Shown here in pieces: positions 27,854-37,811 of a stretch of DNA of 53,435 bases (position 1 is the stretch's first letter; each line of letters opens with the position of its first letter). Under the pieces are notes generated by a model. It saw only the letters and a program-made list of their open reading frames with translations, did no database searches and was not told the origin of the DNA. The stretch lies in NCBI GenBank assembly GCA_015057435.1, contig SVEJ01000022.1, positions 1 through 53,435 on the forward strand, written 5' to 3'. A program made the translations under genes and the position numbers. This DNA is from Lachnospiraceae bacterium (GTDB lineage: Bacteria > Bacillota > Clostridia > Lachnospirales > Lachnospiraceae).

Positions 27854-30148
27854 ATGAAGAAACAGGGAAAGGGAATGAAAAAAAGATGGTTTGTTGTACT
27901 ACTTTTTTTCGTGTTGTTAGGAATAATCGGAGGTTTACTTATTAAATATGTGTTCTATGGTCATGTTGGTAATGGAACAATGAAACAGACTGAGGCCAAT
28001 CGTTTGATTAGTTATCTGGGTGTGAGTGAGTATGAGTATAGTGACAGACTGGGGTCTTTGTTTACAGTTGGTGATGCTAAGGATTTGCTTGAATGTGCAG
28101 ATGTTTCGCTTGATCAATTAGAATTTAACGTATCATATCTTCCAAGCTTTGTACCGCTTACAAAAAAACAATTCGAGAGTATGTATGCATCGCTGATTCG
28201 AACATTAGAGTTGGATCGATTGGCGTGCGTGAATTTATATATATTTGATATTGACAGAACAAGAGAAGAAGAGATTGACGGTATCATTTACGAGGTGATA
28301 GAAACACATCTTGGAGAATATTACATGGAAAAGGATTATGGAATGGACCATGCATATATCGGAAAAGTTGTGAAGACGTATGTTTCTAATAATGAGATTA
28401 TTCTGTGTCAGGGTGAAAGCAATGAGACTGTAACAATTCAGAATGCTTACATGTTAAAAAGTGATAAAGAGGATTCTGCGAACAAGAACATGTTAATTGC
28501 AGTGAACGGTAATACATATGAGATGATACCGAATAAGAAGATGAAAGGTATGCAAGAAGAATCCGGTCTTTGTGATTTGACATTGAGCAATGAAGGAGTT
28601 TTGGAGTTGATAAGTCATACAAAAGACTTGGTGGAGACAAGGGTTATGTCTTATCATGATGGAGTGATGAATGCAGACGGATATGAGGAAGAGTTGTACC
28701 TGTCGGAATTTTTCAATGTATATAAAGTAAAGGGTTCATTTAAGGCGACACAATCAGCAGGAATGCTTATTGGATATGAAAAGGTTTCTTTGTATATCAA
28801 AGACGGAATTGTTGAGGCAGCATTGATTCAAGATGATATCTATGCGAAGAATATAAGAGTTTTGATTAATGATTCCGAATATTCAAGCTTTTATCATAAT
28901 AGTGTAATGATAACAAGTGATACGGATTTTACAATTACATATGATGATGTAGTGAAAGAATACAAAGCATCTGAAAAGGTGGAATTTCGAAATGGTAGCG
29001 AGGAATTGAAAAAAGGACCTGCAATTATTCAGTCGAAATCAGAAGACGGAAAGATTGAAATCAAATCTTTGAATAGACAGGGCGGAACCCCCAAGTATCG
29101 TGGAAAATTAGAGCTTACCAGAGATGATAAAGGTGTTCTCGTGGTGAACGAGTTGTCGGTAGAAGAATATCTTTATGGTGTTGTGCCAAGTGAAATGCCG
29201 GTTACTTATGAAATGGAAGCATTGAAAGCACAAGCAATTTGTGCAAGAGCATATGCATATCGACAGATGGAGAGTGAAAAATATGCATCGTACGGAGCGC
29301 ATTTGGACGATAGTGTTTCATGTCAGGTGTATAATAATGTTGCAGAAGATGAAAGAGTCATTTTTGCGGTAGATGATACATATGGTGTTGTACCGTGTTA
29401 TGATGGAGAAGTGATTGAAGCATTTTTCTTCTCGACGTCGTGTGGAGCGACTAGTAATAATGCTTCTGTATGGGGTGGATATCAAAAACCATATTTATTG
29501 GATTCCATGCAGACTGAATACAATGATATTGCGAACCTTAGTAGTGAGGAGAATTTCCGTTCCTTCATGAAAGGGGAACTTGGAACAGATTTTTTGGAAG
29601 AATCAGAACCATTCTTTAGATGGACGGTAGAGTTTACTCCACAAGAGATAACCAAAGCGGTAAATGACAATCTGTATAATAGAATACAAGCAATGCCGGA
29701 ATATATATTAACGAAAGAAAAGAGTGGAGCTTTTGTAAAAAAGGATATTGCAAGTATCGGTGATGTTGTAGATATCGAAATTAAAAAGCGAGGAGACAGT
29801 GGTATTATCGAAGAGATGATAGTTACCGGAACACAAGAAACGATTTTGGTAAAGGGACAGACCAATGCAAGAGCATTGCTTGCACCAACAGCTGTCACGA
29901 TTAAGAAACAGGATGGATCTACGCTTACAGGATGGAGTAGTCTTCCGAGTGCATATTATTATGTGGATTATAGTGAAAGCGATGGAGGAACATTTATTGT
30001 ATCCGGAGGCGGATTTGGTCATGGTGTAGGTATGAGTCAAAATGGTGCAAACCAGATGGCAAAGCTTGGATATATGGCTTGTGATATTATTACACATTAT
30101 TATACAGCAGTGGAGTTGAAGGATATGTACGAACTGCTGGGAAAGTAG
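27854..30148 (+). CDS. SpoIID/LytB-type membrane-anchored peptidoglycan enzyme
   Basis: The start is uncertain: ATG 27854 (764 residues) or ATG 27875; neither has a well-spaced ribosome site. An N-terminal helix (RWFVVLLFFVLLGIIGGLLI) anchors the protein outside. The C-terminal third is a SpoIID domain: VEEYLYGVVPSEMP with the catalytic Glu, ALKAQAICARAYAY, STSCGATSNNASVWGG, and GGGFGHGVGMSQNGAN. SpoIID is a lytic transglycosylase that cuts denuded glycan strands during engulfment. This protein is more than twice the length of SpoIID (about 340), with a long N-terminal beta-rich part, so it is a LytB-like relative and not necessarily sporulation-specific. It is 4 bases from the next gene. Confidence 0.85.
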   Translation: MKKQGKGMKKRWFVVLLFFVLLGIIGGLLIKYVFYGHVGNGTMKQTEANRLISYLGVSEYEYSDRLGSLFTVGDAKDLLECADVSLDQLEFNVSYLPSFVPLTKKQFESMYASLIRTLELDRLACVNLYIFDIDRTREEEIDGIIYEVIETHLGEYYMEKDYGMDHAYIGKVVKTYVSNNEIILCQGESNETVTIQNAYMLKSDKEDSANKNMLIAVNGNTYEMIPNKKMKGMQEESGLCDLTLSNEGVLELISHTKDLVETRVMSYHDGVMNADGYEEELYLSEFFNVYKVKGSFKATQSAGMLIGYEKVSLYIKDGIVEAALIQDDIYAKNIRVLINDSEYSSFYHNSVMITSDTDFTITYDDVVKEYKASEKVEFRNGSEELKKGPAIIQSKSEDGKIEIKSLNRQGGTPKYRGKLELTRDDKGVLVVNELSVEEYLYGVVPSEMPVTYEMEALKAQAICARAYAYRQMESEKYASYGAHLDDSVSCQVYNNVAEDERVIFAVDDTYGVVPCYDGEVIEAFFFSTSCGATSNNASVWGGYQKPYLLDSMQTEYNDIANLSSEENFRSFMKGELGTDFLEESEPFFRWTVEFTPQEITKAVNDNLYNRIQAMPEYILTKEKSGAFVKKDIASIGDVVDIEIKKRGDSGIIEEMIVTGTQETILVKGQTNARALLAPTAVTIKKQDGSTLTGWSSLPSAYYYVDYSESDGGTFIVSGGGFGHGVGMSQNGANQMAKLGYMACDIITHYYTAVELKDMYELLGK

Positions 30149-30152
30149 GTGT

Positions 30153-31070
30153 ATGGAAAAACAGGATCAATTAACGCGAGTAGAAAAATTAAAATTATTA
30201 GTGCATTTTGGCAAGAAATTTGCGGAAAAAGTAAGTGACCGTTATACGGCAGCTTGCGCCGCACAAGCAGCATTTTTTATTATGCTTTCTGTAGTTCCGA
30301 TAATTTCGTTGGTGTTAGCAGCAGCGACATATCTTCCGTTTACACAGGAAGATGTATTTGAATTGACGATGAATGTAATTCCGGATGCCTTTGGTGTTTA
30401 CGTTTCGGATATAATCAATGATTTGTATGCAGGTGCAGGCAGAGTGGTCATTTCTGTTTCGTTGATCGCAACTTTGTGGTCTGCATCGACAGGAATTATG
30501 TCTTTGATGAACGGATTTAACAGCATGTATCAGGTTCGACAGGATGTTGGATATGTAAAGCTTAGATTGTTGGCATTATGGTATACAGTGATTGTGATTG
30601 TGTTGTTAGCAATTACGATTTCAATCTATGTTGTGGTTAGTCATTATTATGGTGCTTATATTCATGCAGTTGTTGCAAAAGGATCCACGATGGGAAATGC
30701 ATTATGGTTTATAAGATATATATTGGGATGGCTATTGTTTTATAGTTTTATTCTGATGTTGTATGTGATTTTACCGGGAGGTTTTGGTCTTCCGAAGGAT
30801 AAGGAGGAACACCTGAATCTGGGAAGACGTATCAAATCCCAAATGCCCGGAGCAGCATTTTGTTCGGTGGCGTGGTTGTTGATTTCCAGATTGGTAATAT
30901 TATATATGCAGCATTTTTCCAATATTTCATTGATGTATGGTTCCTTAGCCGGAATTGTTATTTTGATGTTGTGGTTGTATTTTTGCATGTTCTTTTTGTT
31001 TATCGGTGCAATAATTAACTATTTATTGTCAAACGGATACTTGACACGCGTTAAAAAAATGTTACAATAA
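30153..31070 (+). CDS. YihY/BrkB-family membrane protein
   Basis: The 305-residue protein has six predicted membrane helices and the YihY family pattern: AAQAAFFIMLSVVPIISLVL near the N terminus, LWSASTGIMSLMNGFN, and PGAAFCSVAWLLISR with LMYGSLAGIVILMLWLY. The family was once called ribonuclease BN, but it is a membrane protein of unsettled function, possibly a transporter or virulence-linked factor. It follows the SpoIID-like gene by 4 bases and is likely in its operon. Its last codons contain the promoter for the pheST leader (TTGACA at 31041). Confidence 0.86.
   Translation: MEKQDQLTRVEKLKLLVHFGKKFAEKVSDRYTAACAAQAAFFIMLSVVPIISLVLAAATYLPFTQEDVFELTMNVIPDAFGVYVSDIINDLYAGAGRVVISVSLIATLWSASTGIMSLMNGFNSMYQVRQDVGYVKLRLLALWYTVIVIVLLAITISIYVVVSHYYGAYIHAVVAKGSTMGNALWFIRYILGWLLFYSFILMLYVILPGGFGLPKDKEEHLNLGRRIKSQMPGAAFCSVAWLLISRLVILYMQHFSNISLMYGSLAGIVILMLWLYFCMFFLFIGAIINYLLSNGYLTRVKKMLQ
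31041..31068 (+). promoter_or_regulatory. pheST promoter embedded in the YihY-like gene end
   Basis: TTGACA, a 16-bp spacer and TACAAT. The -10 shares its last bases with the stop codon of the upstream gene. Confidence 0.75.
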
Positions 31071-31079
31071 GTTTGTTAT

Positions 31080-31362
31080 AAGAATAAGGCAATGATGGTG
31101 CAAAAGAACGATATGTTCTGTCAGAGAGAGGAAGTCACTGGCTGAAAGCTTCCTTCAGTTCACATAGCGTTTGAATTTCACACCGGAGTTTCAAAATTGA
31201 AGTTTCGTAATTTTTTGATGTGTATGAAATGGTAGATTTTGACGGGTCATGAACGTTAACACATGATGAGAGCTAAGATGATGTGATAAGTTTACATAAT
31301 CTTGGAATTAGGGTGGTATCGCGAGCAAGTCGTCCCTTTGTAGGGGTGACTTGCTCTTTTGT
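31080..31362 (+). promoter_or_regulatory. T-box leader for Phe-tRNA synthetase
   Basis: This uncharged-tRNA-sensing leader shows the AGAGAG-type Stem I base and GGCTGAAAG (31140-31148). A probable TTC specifier lies at 31177-31179 within GAATTTCACA, matching phenylalanine. The T-box AGGGTGGTATCGCG is at 31310-31323; its TGGT pairs with the tRNA ACCA end. The usual ACCGCG reads ATCGCG. A strong terminator hairpin (31323-31356) follows with a T-run. Uncharged tRNA-Phe should stabilise the antiterminator and allow read-through into pheST. Confidence 0.92.
31323..31360 (+). terminator. T-box-controlled intrinsic terminator
   Basis: GAGCAAGTCGTCCC pairs with AGGGGTGACTTGCTC, followed by TTTT. Confidence 0.9.
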
Positions 31363-31364
31363 GT

Positions 31365-31696
31365 TATATGACTTGTCAAGCGCATGTCCTACAAGCAAGC
31401 GAAGCTTGAGAAGAAGGACATGCATTTGACAAGTTAAGCATCATGAGCATGAAGACTGATAAGTCGGAATGCGAATGATGAGGAACGATTGCGGGAGTGC
31501 GAAGCACGAAGCAATCGATATATAACACACTATATGATTAGTCAAGCGCATGTCCTACAAGCAAGCGAAGCTTGAGAAGAAGGACATGCATTTGACAAGT
31601 TAAGCATCATGAGCATGAAGACTGATAAGTCGGAATGCGAATGATGAGGAACGATTGCGAGAGTGCGAAGCACGAAGCAATCGATATATAACACAC
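31365..31696 (+). repeat. Tandem 166-bp structured repeat, two copies plus a stub
   Basis: Copies at 31365-31530 and 31531-31696 differ at only a few bases (GGGAG/GAGAG in the third hairpin, ACTTG/ATTAG near the start). A 17-base stub of a third copy follows at 31697-31713. Each unit folds into three hairpins: ACTTGTCAA/TTGACAAGT (31371-31434), CATCAT/ATGATG (31439-31480) and CGATTGC/GCAATCG (31486-31517). The first and third have inner CAAGC-GAA-GCTTG and GTGC-GAA-GCAC stems. There are no genes in it. It lies between the T-box terminator and pheS. Confidence 0.92.
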
Positions 31697-31751
31697 TATA
31701 TGAACTTGTTAAGCCATTTTTAACAAAAACACAAAATAAAGGAGATAAATC

Positions 31752-32771
31752 ATGAAAGAAAAGTTAGAAGCGATTAAAGCAGAAGCACTTGCGAAAATCG
31801 AGAACGCAAATGATCTCGATACTTTGAATGACATTAAAGTGGCAGTGCTTGGTAAGAAGGGCGAGTTGACAGCAGTGTTAAAGTCCATGAAAGATGTTCC
31901 GGCTGAAGAAAGACCGATGGTTGGTCAGATGGTAAATGATGCCAGAACAGCTATTGAGGAAAAGTTAGAGGAGAAGAAGACTAGTATTGCGAGACTTCTT
32001 CGTACAGAGAAGATGAAGAGAGAGACCATCGATGTAACACTTCCTGGTAAGAAAAATCTTCGCGGTCACAGACATCCAAACCAGATTGCGTTAGAAGATC
32101 TTGAGCGTGTATTCATCGGTATGGGTTATGAAGTGGTAGAAGGTCCGGAAGTAGAGTACGATCGTTACAACTTTGAGTTACTTAATATTCCTGCTAATCA
32201 CCCTGCAAAGGATGAGCAGGATACATTCTATATCAATAAGGAGATTTTACTTCGTACACAGACTTCACCTGTACAGGCAAGAATTATGGAAAAGGGCAAT
32301 CTTCCAATCCGTATTCTTTCTGCCGGTAGAGTGTTCCGTTCTGATGAAGTAGATGCAACACATTCACCATCCTTCCATCAGGTAGAGGGATTGGTTGTAG
32401 ATAAGAACATCACATTTGCAGACCTTAAAGGAACATTGGAACAGTTTGCGAAAGAGTTCTTTGGTGAGAAGACAAAGGTTAAGTTCCGTCCGCATCACTT
32501 CCCATTTACAGAGCCATCTGCAGAGGTGGACATCACATGCTTCAAGTGTGGAGGCAAAGGCTGTCGTATGTGTAAGGGAAGCGGTTGGATTGAGATTCTT
32601 GGTTGTGGTATGGTTCATCCGAACGTATTGGAGATGTGCGGTATTGATTCGAAAGAATATCAGGGATTTGCATTTGGTATCGGATTAGAGCGTGTCACAT
32701 TGCTTAAGTACGAGATTGATGACATGAGACTTCTGTATGAGAATGATGTGAGATTCCTTAACCAGTTCTAA
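31752..32771 (+). CDS. pheS: Phenylalanine-tRNA ligase alpha subunit
   Basis: The 339-residue product is the catalytic subunit that charges tRNA-Phe with phenylalanine, as an alpha2-beta2 enzyme with PheT. The N-terminal coiled coil (about 1-90) binds tRNA. Class II motifs follow: motif 2 around RVFRSDEVDATHSPSFHQVE (about 198-217) and motif 3 at FGIGLERVTLLKY near the C terminus. The Cys knuckle CFKCGGKGCRMCKGSG (about 260-275) is typical of PheS. Length is normal. AAAGGAG precedes the ATG. Transcription should be controlled by the T-box upstream. Confidence 0.98.
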   Translation: MKEKLEAIKAEALAKIENANDLDTLNDIKVAVLGKKGELTAVLKSMKDVPAEERPMVGQMVNDARTAIEEKLEEKKTSIARLLRTEKMKRETIDVTLPGKKNLRGHRHPNQIALEDLERVFIGMGYEVVEGPEVEYDRYNFELLNIPANHPAKDEQDTFYINKEILLRTQTSPVQARIMEKGNLPIRILSAGRVFRSDEVDATHSPSFHQVEGLVVDKNITFADLKGTLEQFAKEFFGEKTKVKFRPHHFPFTEPSAEVDITCFKCGGKGCRMCKGSGWIEILGCGMVHPNVLEMCGIDSKEYQGFAFGIGLERVTLLKYEIDDMRLLYENDVRFLNQF

Positions 32772-32781
32772 GGAGGATGAT

Positions 32782-32973
32782 ATGTCAATGATAGGAATTA
32801 CATTCTTAATTATAAGTATTGCAGTTTTGGTATTCCTTTCTCTTTCTGTGTTTTTCCTTATTTTTGGTATTATGAAGAAAAGGAAAGGATTTGTGATTGC
32901 CGGTGCAACACTACTCGTATTATTTGTGGCATGTTTTGTGATGATGTTTTTGATGAATTTTGCAACGATGTAA
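32782..32973 (+). CDS. Two-helix membrane protein between pheS and pheT
   Basis: The 63-residue protein has a strong AAGGAGGA site and starts 10 bases after pheS; pheT follows 18 bases later. It has two hydrophobic helices (about 4-30 and 38-60) joined by a basic KKRKG turn, so the turn is probably cytoplasmic. I do not recognise a family. It would be produced along with the synthetase under T-box control. pheS and pheT are normally adjacent, so an intervening gene is uncommon. Confidence 0.8.
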   Translation: MSMIGITFLIISIAVLVFLSLSVFFLIFGIMKKRKGFVIAGATLLVLFVACFVMMFLMNFATM

Positions 32974-32991
32974 AAGAAAGGAAAGAAAAAT

Positions 32992-35415
32992 ATGAATACA
33001 CCGATTTCATGGATTAAAGCGTATGTCCCGGATTTAGATGTGGATATACAGGAATTTGTAGATAAAATGACCTTGTCAGGTTCGCATGTAGAGAACTATG
33101 AGAAGAAGGATAAGAACTTAGAAAAGATTGTAGTAGGTAAGATTGAGACAATGGAGCAGCATCCGGATGCAGACAAGCTTGTGGTTTGTCAGGTGAATGT
33201 AGGTTCTGAGAACTTGCAGATTGTAACCGGTGCTAAGAATGTTAAGGTTGGCGATATGATTCCGCTTGTATTAGATGGTGGTAAAGTAGCTGCAGCACAC
33301 GGCGATGATACAGAATATCCGGAAGGTATCAAAATTAAGAAGGGTAAGCTTCGTGGTGTTGAGAGTAATGGTATGATGTGTGGTATTGAGGAGTTGGGTT
33401 CATCGAGAGATTTCTATCCTGAAGCTCCGGAAGACGGCGTATACGTATTCCCTGCAGATGCCAATGTGAAACCGGGTGACGATGCAGTGAAAGCCTTGGG
33501 CTTAGACGATACAGTGGTTGAGTATGAGATTACATCCAACCGTGTGGACTGTTTCTCTATGATTGGTATGGCAAGAGAAGTGGCTGCAACATTTAATAAG
33601 CCATTCTACCCACCGGTTGTTGAGGTTAAGGCAAATGATAAGGATGTAAATGATTTTATCAAAGTAACAGTAGAAGATACAGACCTTTGTACCCGCTATT
33701 GTGCAAGAGTAGTTGAGAATATTAAGATTGGTCCATCACCTAAGTGGATGCAGGACCGCTTGAAAGCTATGGGAATTCGTTCTATCAACAATCTTGTAGA
33801 TATTACGAACTATATTATGGAAGAATATGGTCAGCCAATGCATGCGTTTGATCTTGATACAATTGCAAATCGAGAGATTATTGTAAAGCGTGCGAAGGAT
33901 GGTGAGACATTTACAACATTAGATGGTCAGGAAAGAAAATTAGATTCAGGTGTTCTTATGATCTGTGACGGTGAGAAGGAAGTTGCTATTGCAGGTATCA
34001 TGGGTGGTGAGAACTCTATGATTACAGATAATGTAAAGACAGTGTTGTTCGAGGCTGCTTGTTTTGATGGAACGAATACACGTCTTGCGTCTAAGAGAAT
34101 TGGTTTGCAGACAGATTCTTCATTTAAGTTTACAAAAGGCTTAGATCCTAATAATGCCATTGAGGCAATCAACAGAGCTTGTCAGCTTGTAGAGGAAATG
34201 GGCTGTGGTGATGTCGTTGGTGGTGTTGTGGATGTATATCCAAATCCGGTTGCACCGAAGGTGTTACCATTTGAGCCGGAACGCTACAATGCATTACTTG
34301 GAACAGACATTTCTAAGGAAGATATGTTAGAGTACTTCAAGAGATTAGACTTGGTATATAACGAGGCAGATAATACATTAACAATTCCTACATTCCGTCA
34401 GGATCTTGGATGTATGGCTGACCTTGCAGAGGAAGTTGCAAGATTCTACGGCTATGACAACATTCCGGTTTCTTTACCAAAAGGTGAAGCAACAGTTGGT
34501 AAGAAGCCGTTTAACCAGAGAGTGGAGGATATTGCAAGAGAGATTTGTGAAAGAAATGGTTTCTCAGGTGGTATGTCTTATTCTTTCGAGAGTCCTAAGG
34601 TGTTTGATAAGTTGTTGTTACCAGAGGATGCAAAGGAACGTGAGGCAATTGTAATTTCCAACCCACTTGGAGAGGATTTCTCTATTATGAGAACGGTATC
34701 CTTGAACGGTGTATTGACATCTCTTGCAACCAACTACAATAGAAGAAACAAGGTTGCCAGACTATACGAGTTCGGTAACATTTATTTACCAAAGGCATTG
34801 CCGCTTACAGAACTTCCTGAGGAGAAAATGAGACTTACCATGGGTATGTATGGTGAGGGTGATTTCTTCACTATGAAGGGTGTTGTAGAAGAATTGTTTG
34901 ATAAGCTTGGTGTTGTTGGCATCGAGTGCGAGCCAACTAGCGAAATTCCATATTTACATCCAGGTCGTCAGGCATACCTTAAGAAGGGTAAGCTAGACAT
35001 CGGTGTAATTGGTCAGATTCATCCGGAGGTTGGTGATAACTATAATTTGAAGGCTGAGGCTTATGTGGCAGTACTTAATATGGAGGTACTTACTATGCTA
35101 GCATCCTTCGACCGCAAGTACGAGGGAATTGCGAAGTTCCCAGCTAGTACCCGTGACCTTAGTATGGTAATGGATAAGAGCATGTTCGTAGGTCAGATTG
35201 CGCATGTAATCCAGAAGAATGCAGGCAAGATTTTAGAAAGCTGTGAACTCTTTGATGTATACGAAGGTGAGCAGGTAGGCGTTGGCAAGAAGTCTGTAGC
35301 ATTCTCATTAATCTTCCGTGCAAAGGATAGAAACTTAGAGTCTGCTGAGGTAGATAAGGCAGTTGATAAGGTTCTTGGTGCATTGAAGGAAATGGGAATT
35401 GAGCTTAGAGCGTAA
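32992..35415 (+). CDS. pheT: Phenylalanine-tRNA ligase beta subunit
   Basis: The 807-residue product has the full bacterial PheT layout: an N-terminal tRNA-binding OB domain (about 40-150; GKIETMEQHPDADKLVVCQV), the B3/4 editing domain (about 210-390), the B5 domains (about 405-480), the core catalytic-like domain and the C-terminal FDX-ACB anticodon-binding domain (about 712-806; KFPASTRDLSMV). It partners PheS and edits mischarged Tyr-tRNA. Length is normal. AAAGGAAAG precedes the ATG. Confidence 0.98.
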   Translation: MNTPISWIKAYVPDLDVDIQEFVDKMTLSGSHVENYEKKDKNLEKIVVGKIETMEQHPDADKLVVCQVNVGSENLQIVTGAKNVKVGDMIPLVLDGGKVAAAHGDDTEYPEGIKIKKGKLRGVESNGMMCGIEELGSSRDFYPEAPEDGVYVFPADANVKPGDDAVKALGLDDTVVEYEITSNRVDCFSMIGMAREVAATFNKPFYPPVVEVKANDKDVNDFIKVTVEDTDLCTRYCARVVENIKIGPSPKWMQDRLKAMGIRSINNLVDITNYIMEEYGQPMHAFDLDTIANREIIVKRAKDGETFTTLDGQERKLDSGVLMICDGEKEVAIAGIMGGENSMITDNVKTVLFEAACFDGTNTRLASKRIGLQTDSSFKFTKGLDPNNAIEAINRACQLVEEMGCGDVVGGVVDVYPNPVAPKVLPFEPERYNALLGTDISKEDMLEYFKRLDLVYNEADNTLTIPTFRQDLGCMADLAEEVARFYGYDNIPVSLPKGEATVGKKPFNQRVEDIAREICERNGFSGGMSYSFESPKVFDKLLLPEDAKEREAIVISNPLGEDFSIMRTVSLNGVLTSLATNYNRRNKVARLYEFGNIYLPKALPLTELPEEKMRLTMGMYGEGDFFTMKGVVEELFDKLGVVGIECEPTSEIPYLHPGRQAYLKKGKLDIGVIGQIHPEVGDNYNLKAEAYVAVLNMEVLTMLASFDRKYEGIAKFPASTRDLSMVMDKSMFVGQIAHVIQKNAGKILESCELFDVYEGEQVGVGKKSVAFSLIFRAKDRNLESAEVDKAVDKVLGALKEMGIELRA

Positions 35416-35459
35416 AGAAAGATAATATGAATATAAGAGAACATTTTTAGGAAAAAGAT

Positions 35460-35506
35460 GAACATCCCAATACTTACGTACATAGTAGGTGTTGGGATGT
35501 TTTTCA
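35460..35506 (+). terminator. Terminator of the pheST operon
   Basis: AACATCCCAATACTTAC and GTAGGTGTTGGGATGTT form a long stem followed by TTTC. Confidence 0.85.
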
Positions 35507-35654
35507 TAGAAAAAATAATAAGCTGTATTTTTCCAGAGTCAATAAAATATGAAAAAGAGAGATGGAGTTTGACAATGGGAAAATAATGGTATACATTGGT
35601 ATGGGGGATATATCTACAAGGAAAGGAATAAAAATGGAATGGAGGTATTATTTA

Positions 35655-37556
<1,902 letters not shown>

Positions 37557-37588
37557 CCGGACTTATATAGTGAATCATATTATGAAAG

Positions 37589-37627
37589 AACTCTGTGCGA
37601 GTATGAATAGCTCGTACAGAGTTTTTT
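37589..37627 (+). terminator. Terminator after the first LRR gene
   Basis: AACTCTGTGCGAG and CTCGTACAGAGTT form a stem followed by a T-run. Confidence 0.85.
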
Positions 37628-37811
37628 GTGTATTATATTACAAATTTTAAGAAATGCATTTTTTCCTACACTTTTATATGAAAATGGGTGGGGCGAAAGG
37701 ATGAACTTTGTGGTATAATATACGACATGGGAGTTTGACTTATGCGTCTGTTTGTAATCCGGCAGACGAACGGAACGAAAATGTAGTGCAGATGAACAAG
37801 GAGGAAGGATA

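Noticed and set aside
31365..31713. CRISPR-like array
   Set aside because: There are only two long copies with no short unique spacers between them and no cas genes in the window.
37700..37811. Possible c-di-GMP riboswitch before the second LRR gene
   Set aside because: A small CGTCTG/CAGACG hairpin is present, but the conserved GEMM-I core is not, so it is an ordinary leader as far as I can see.
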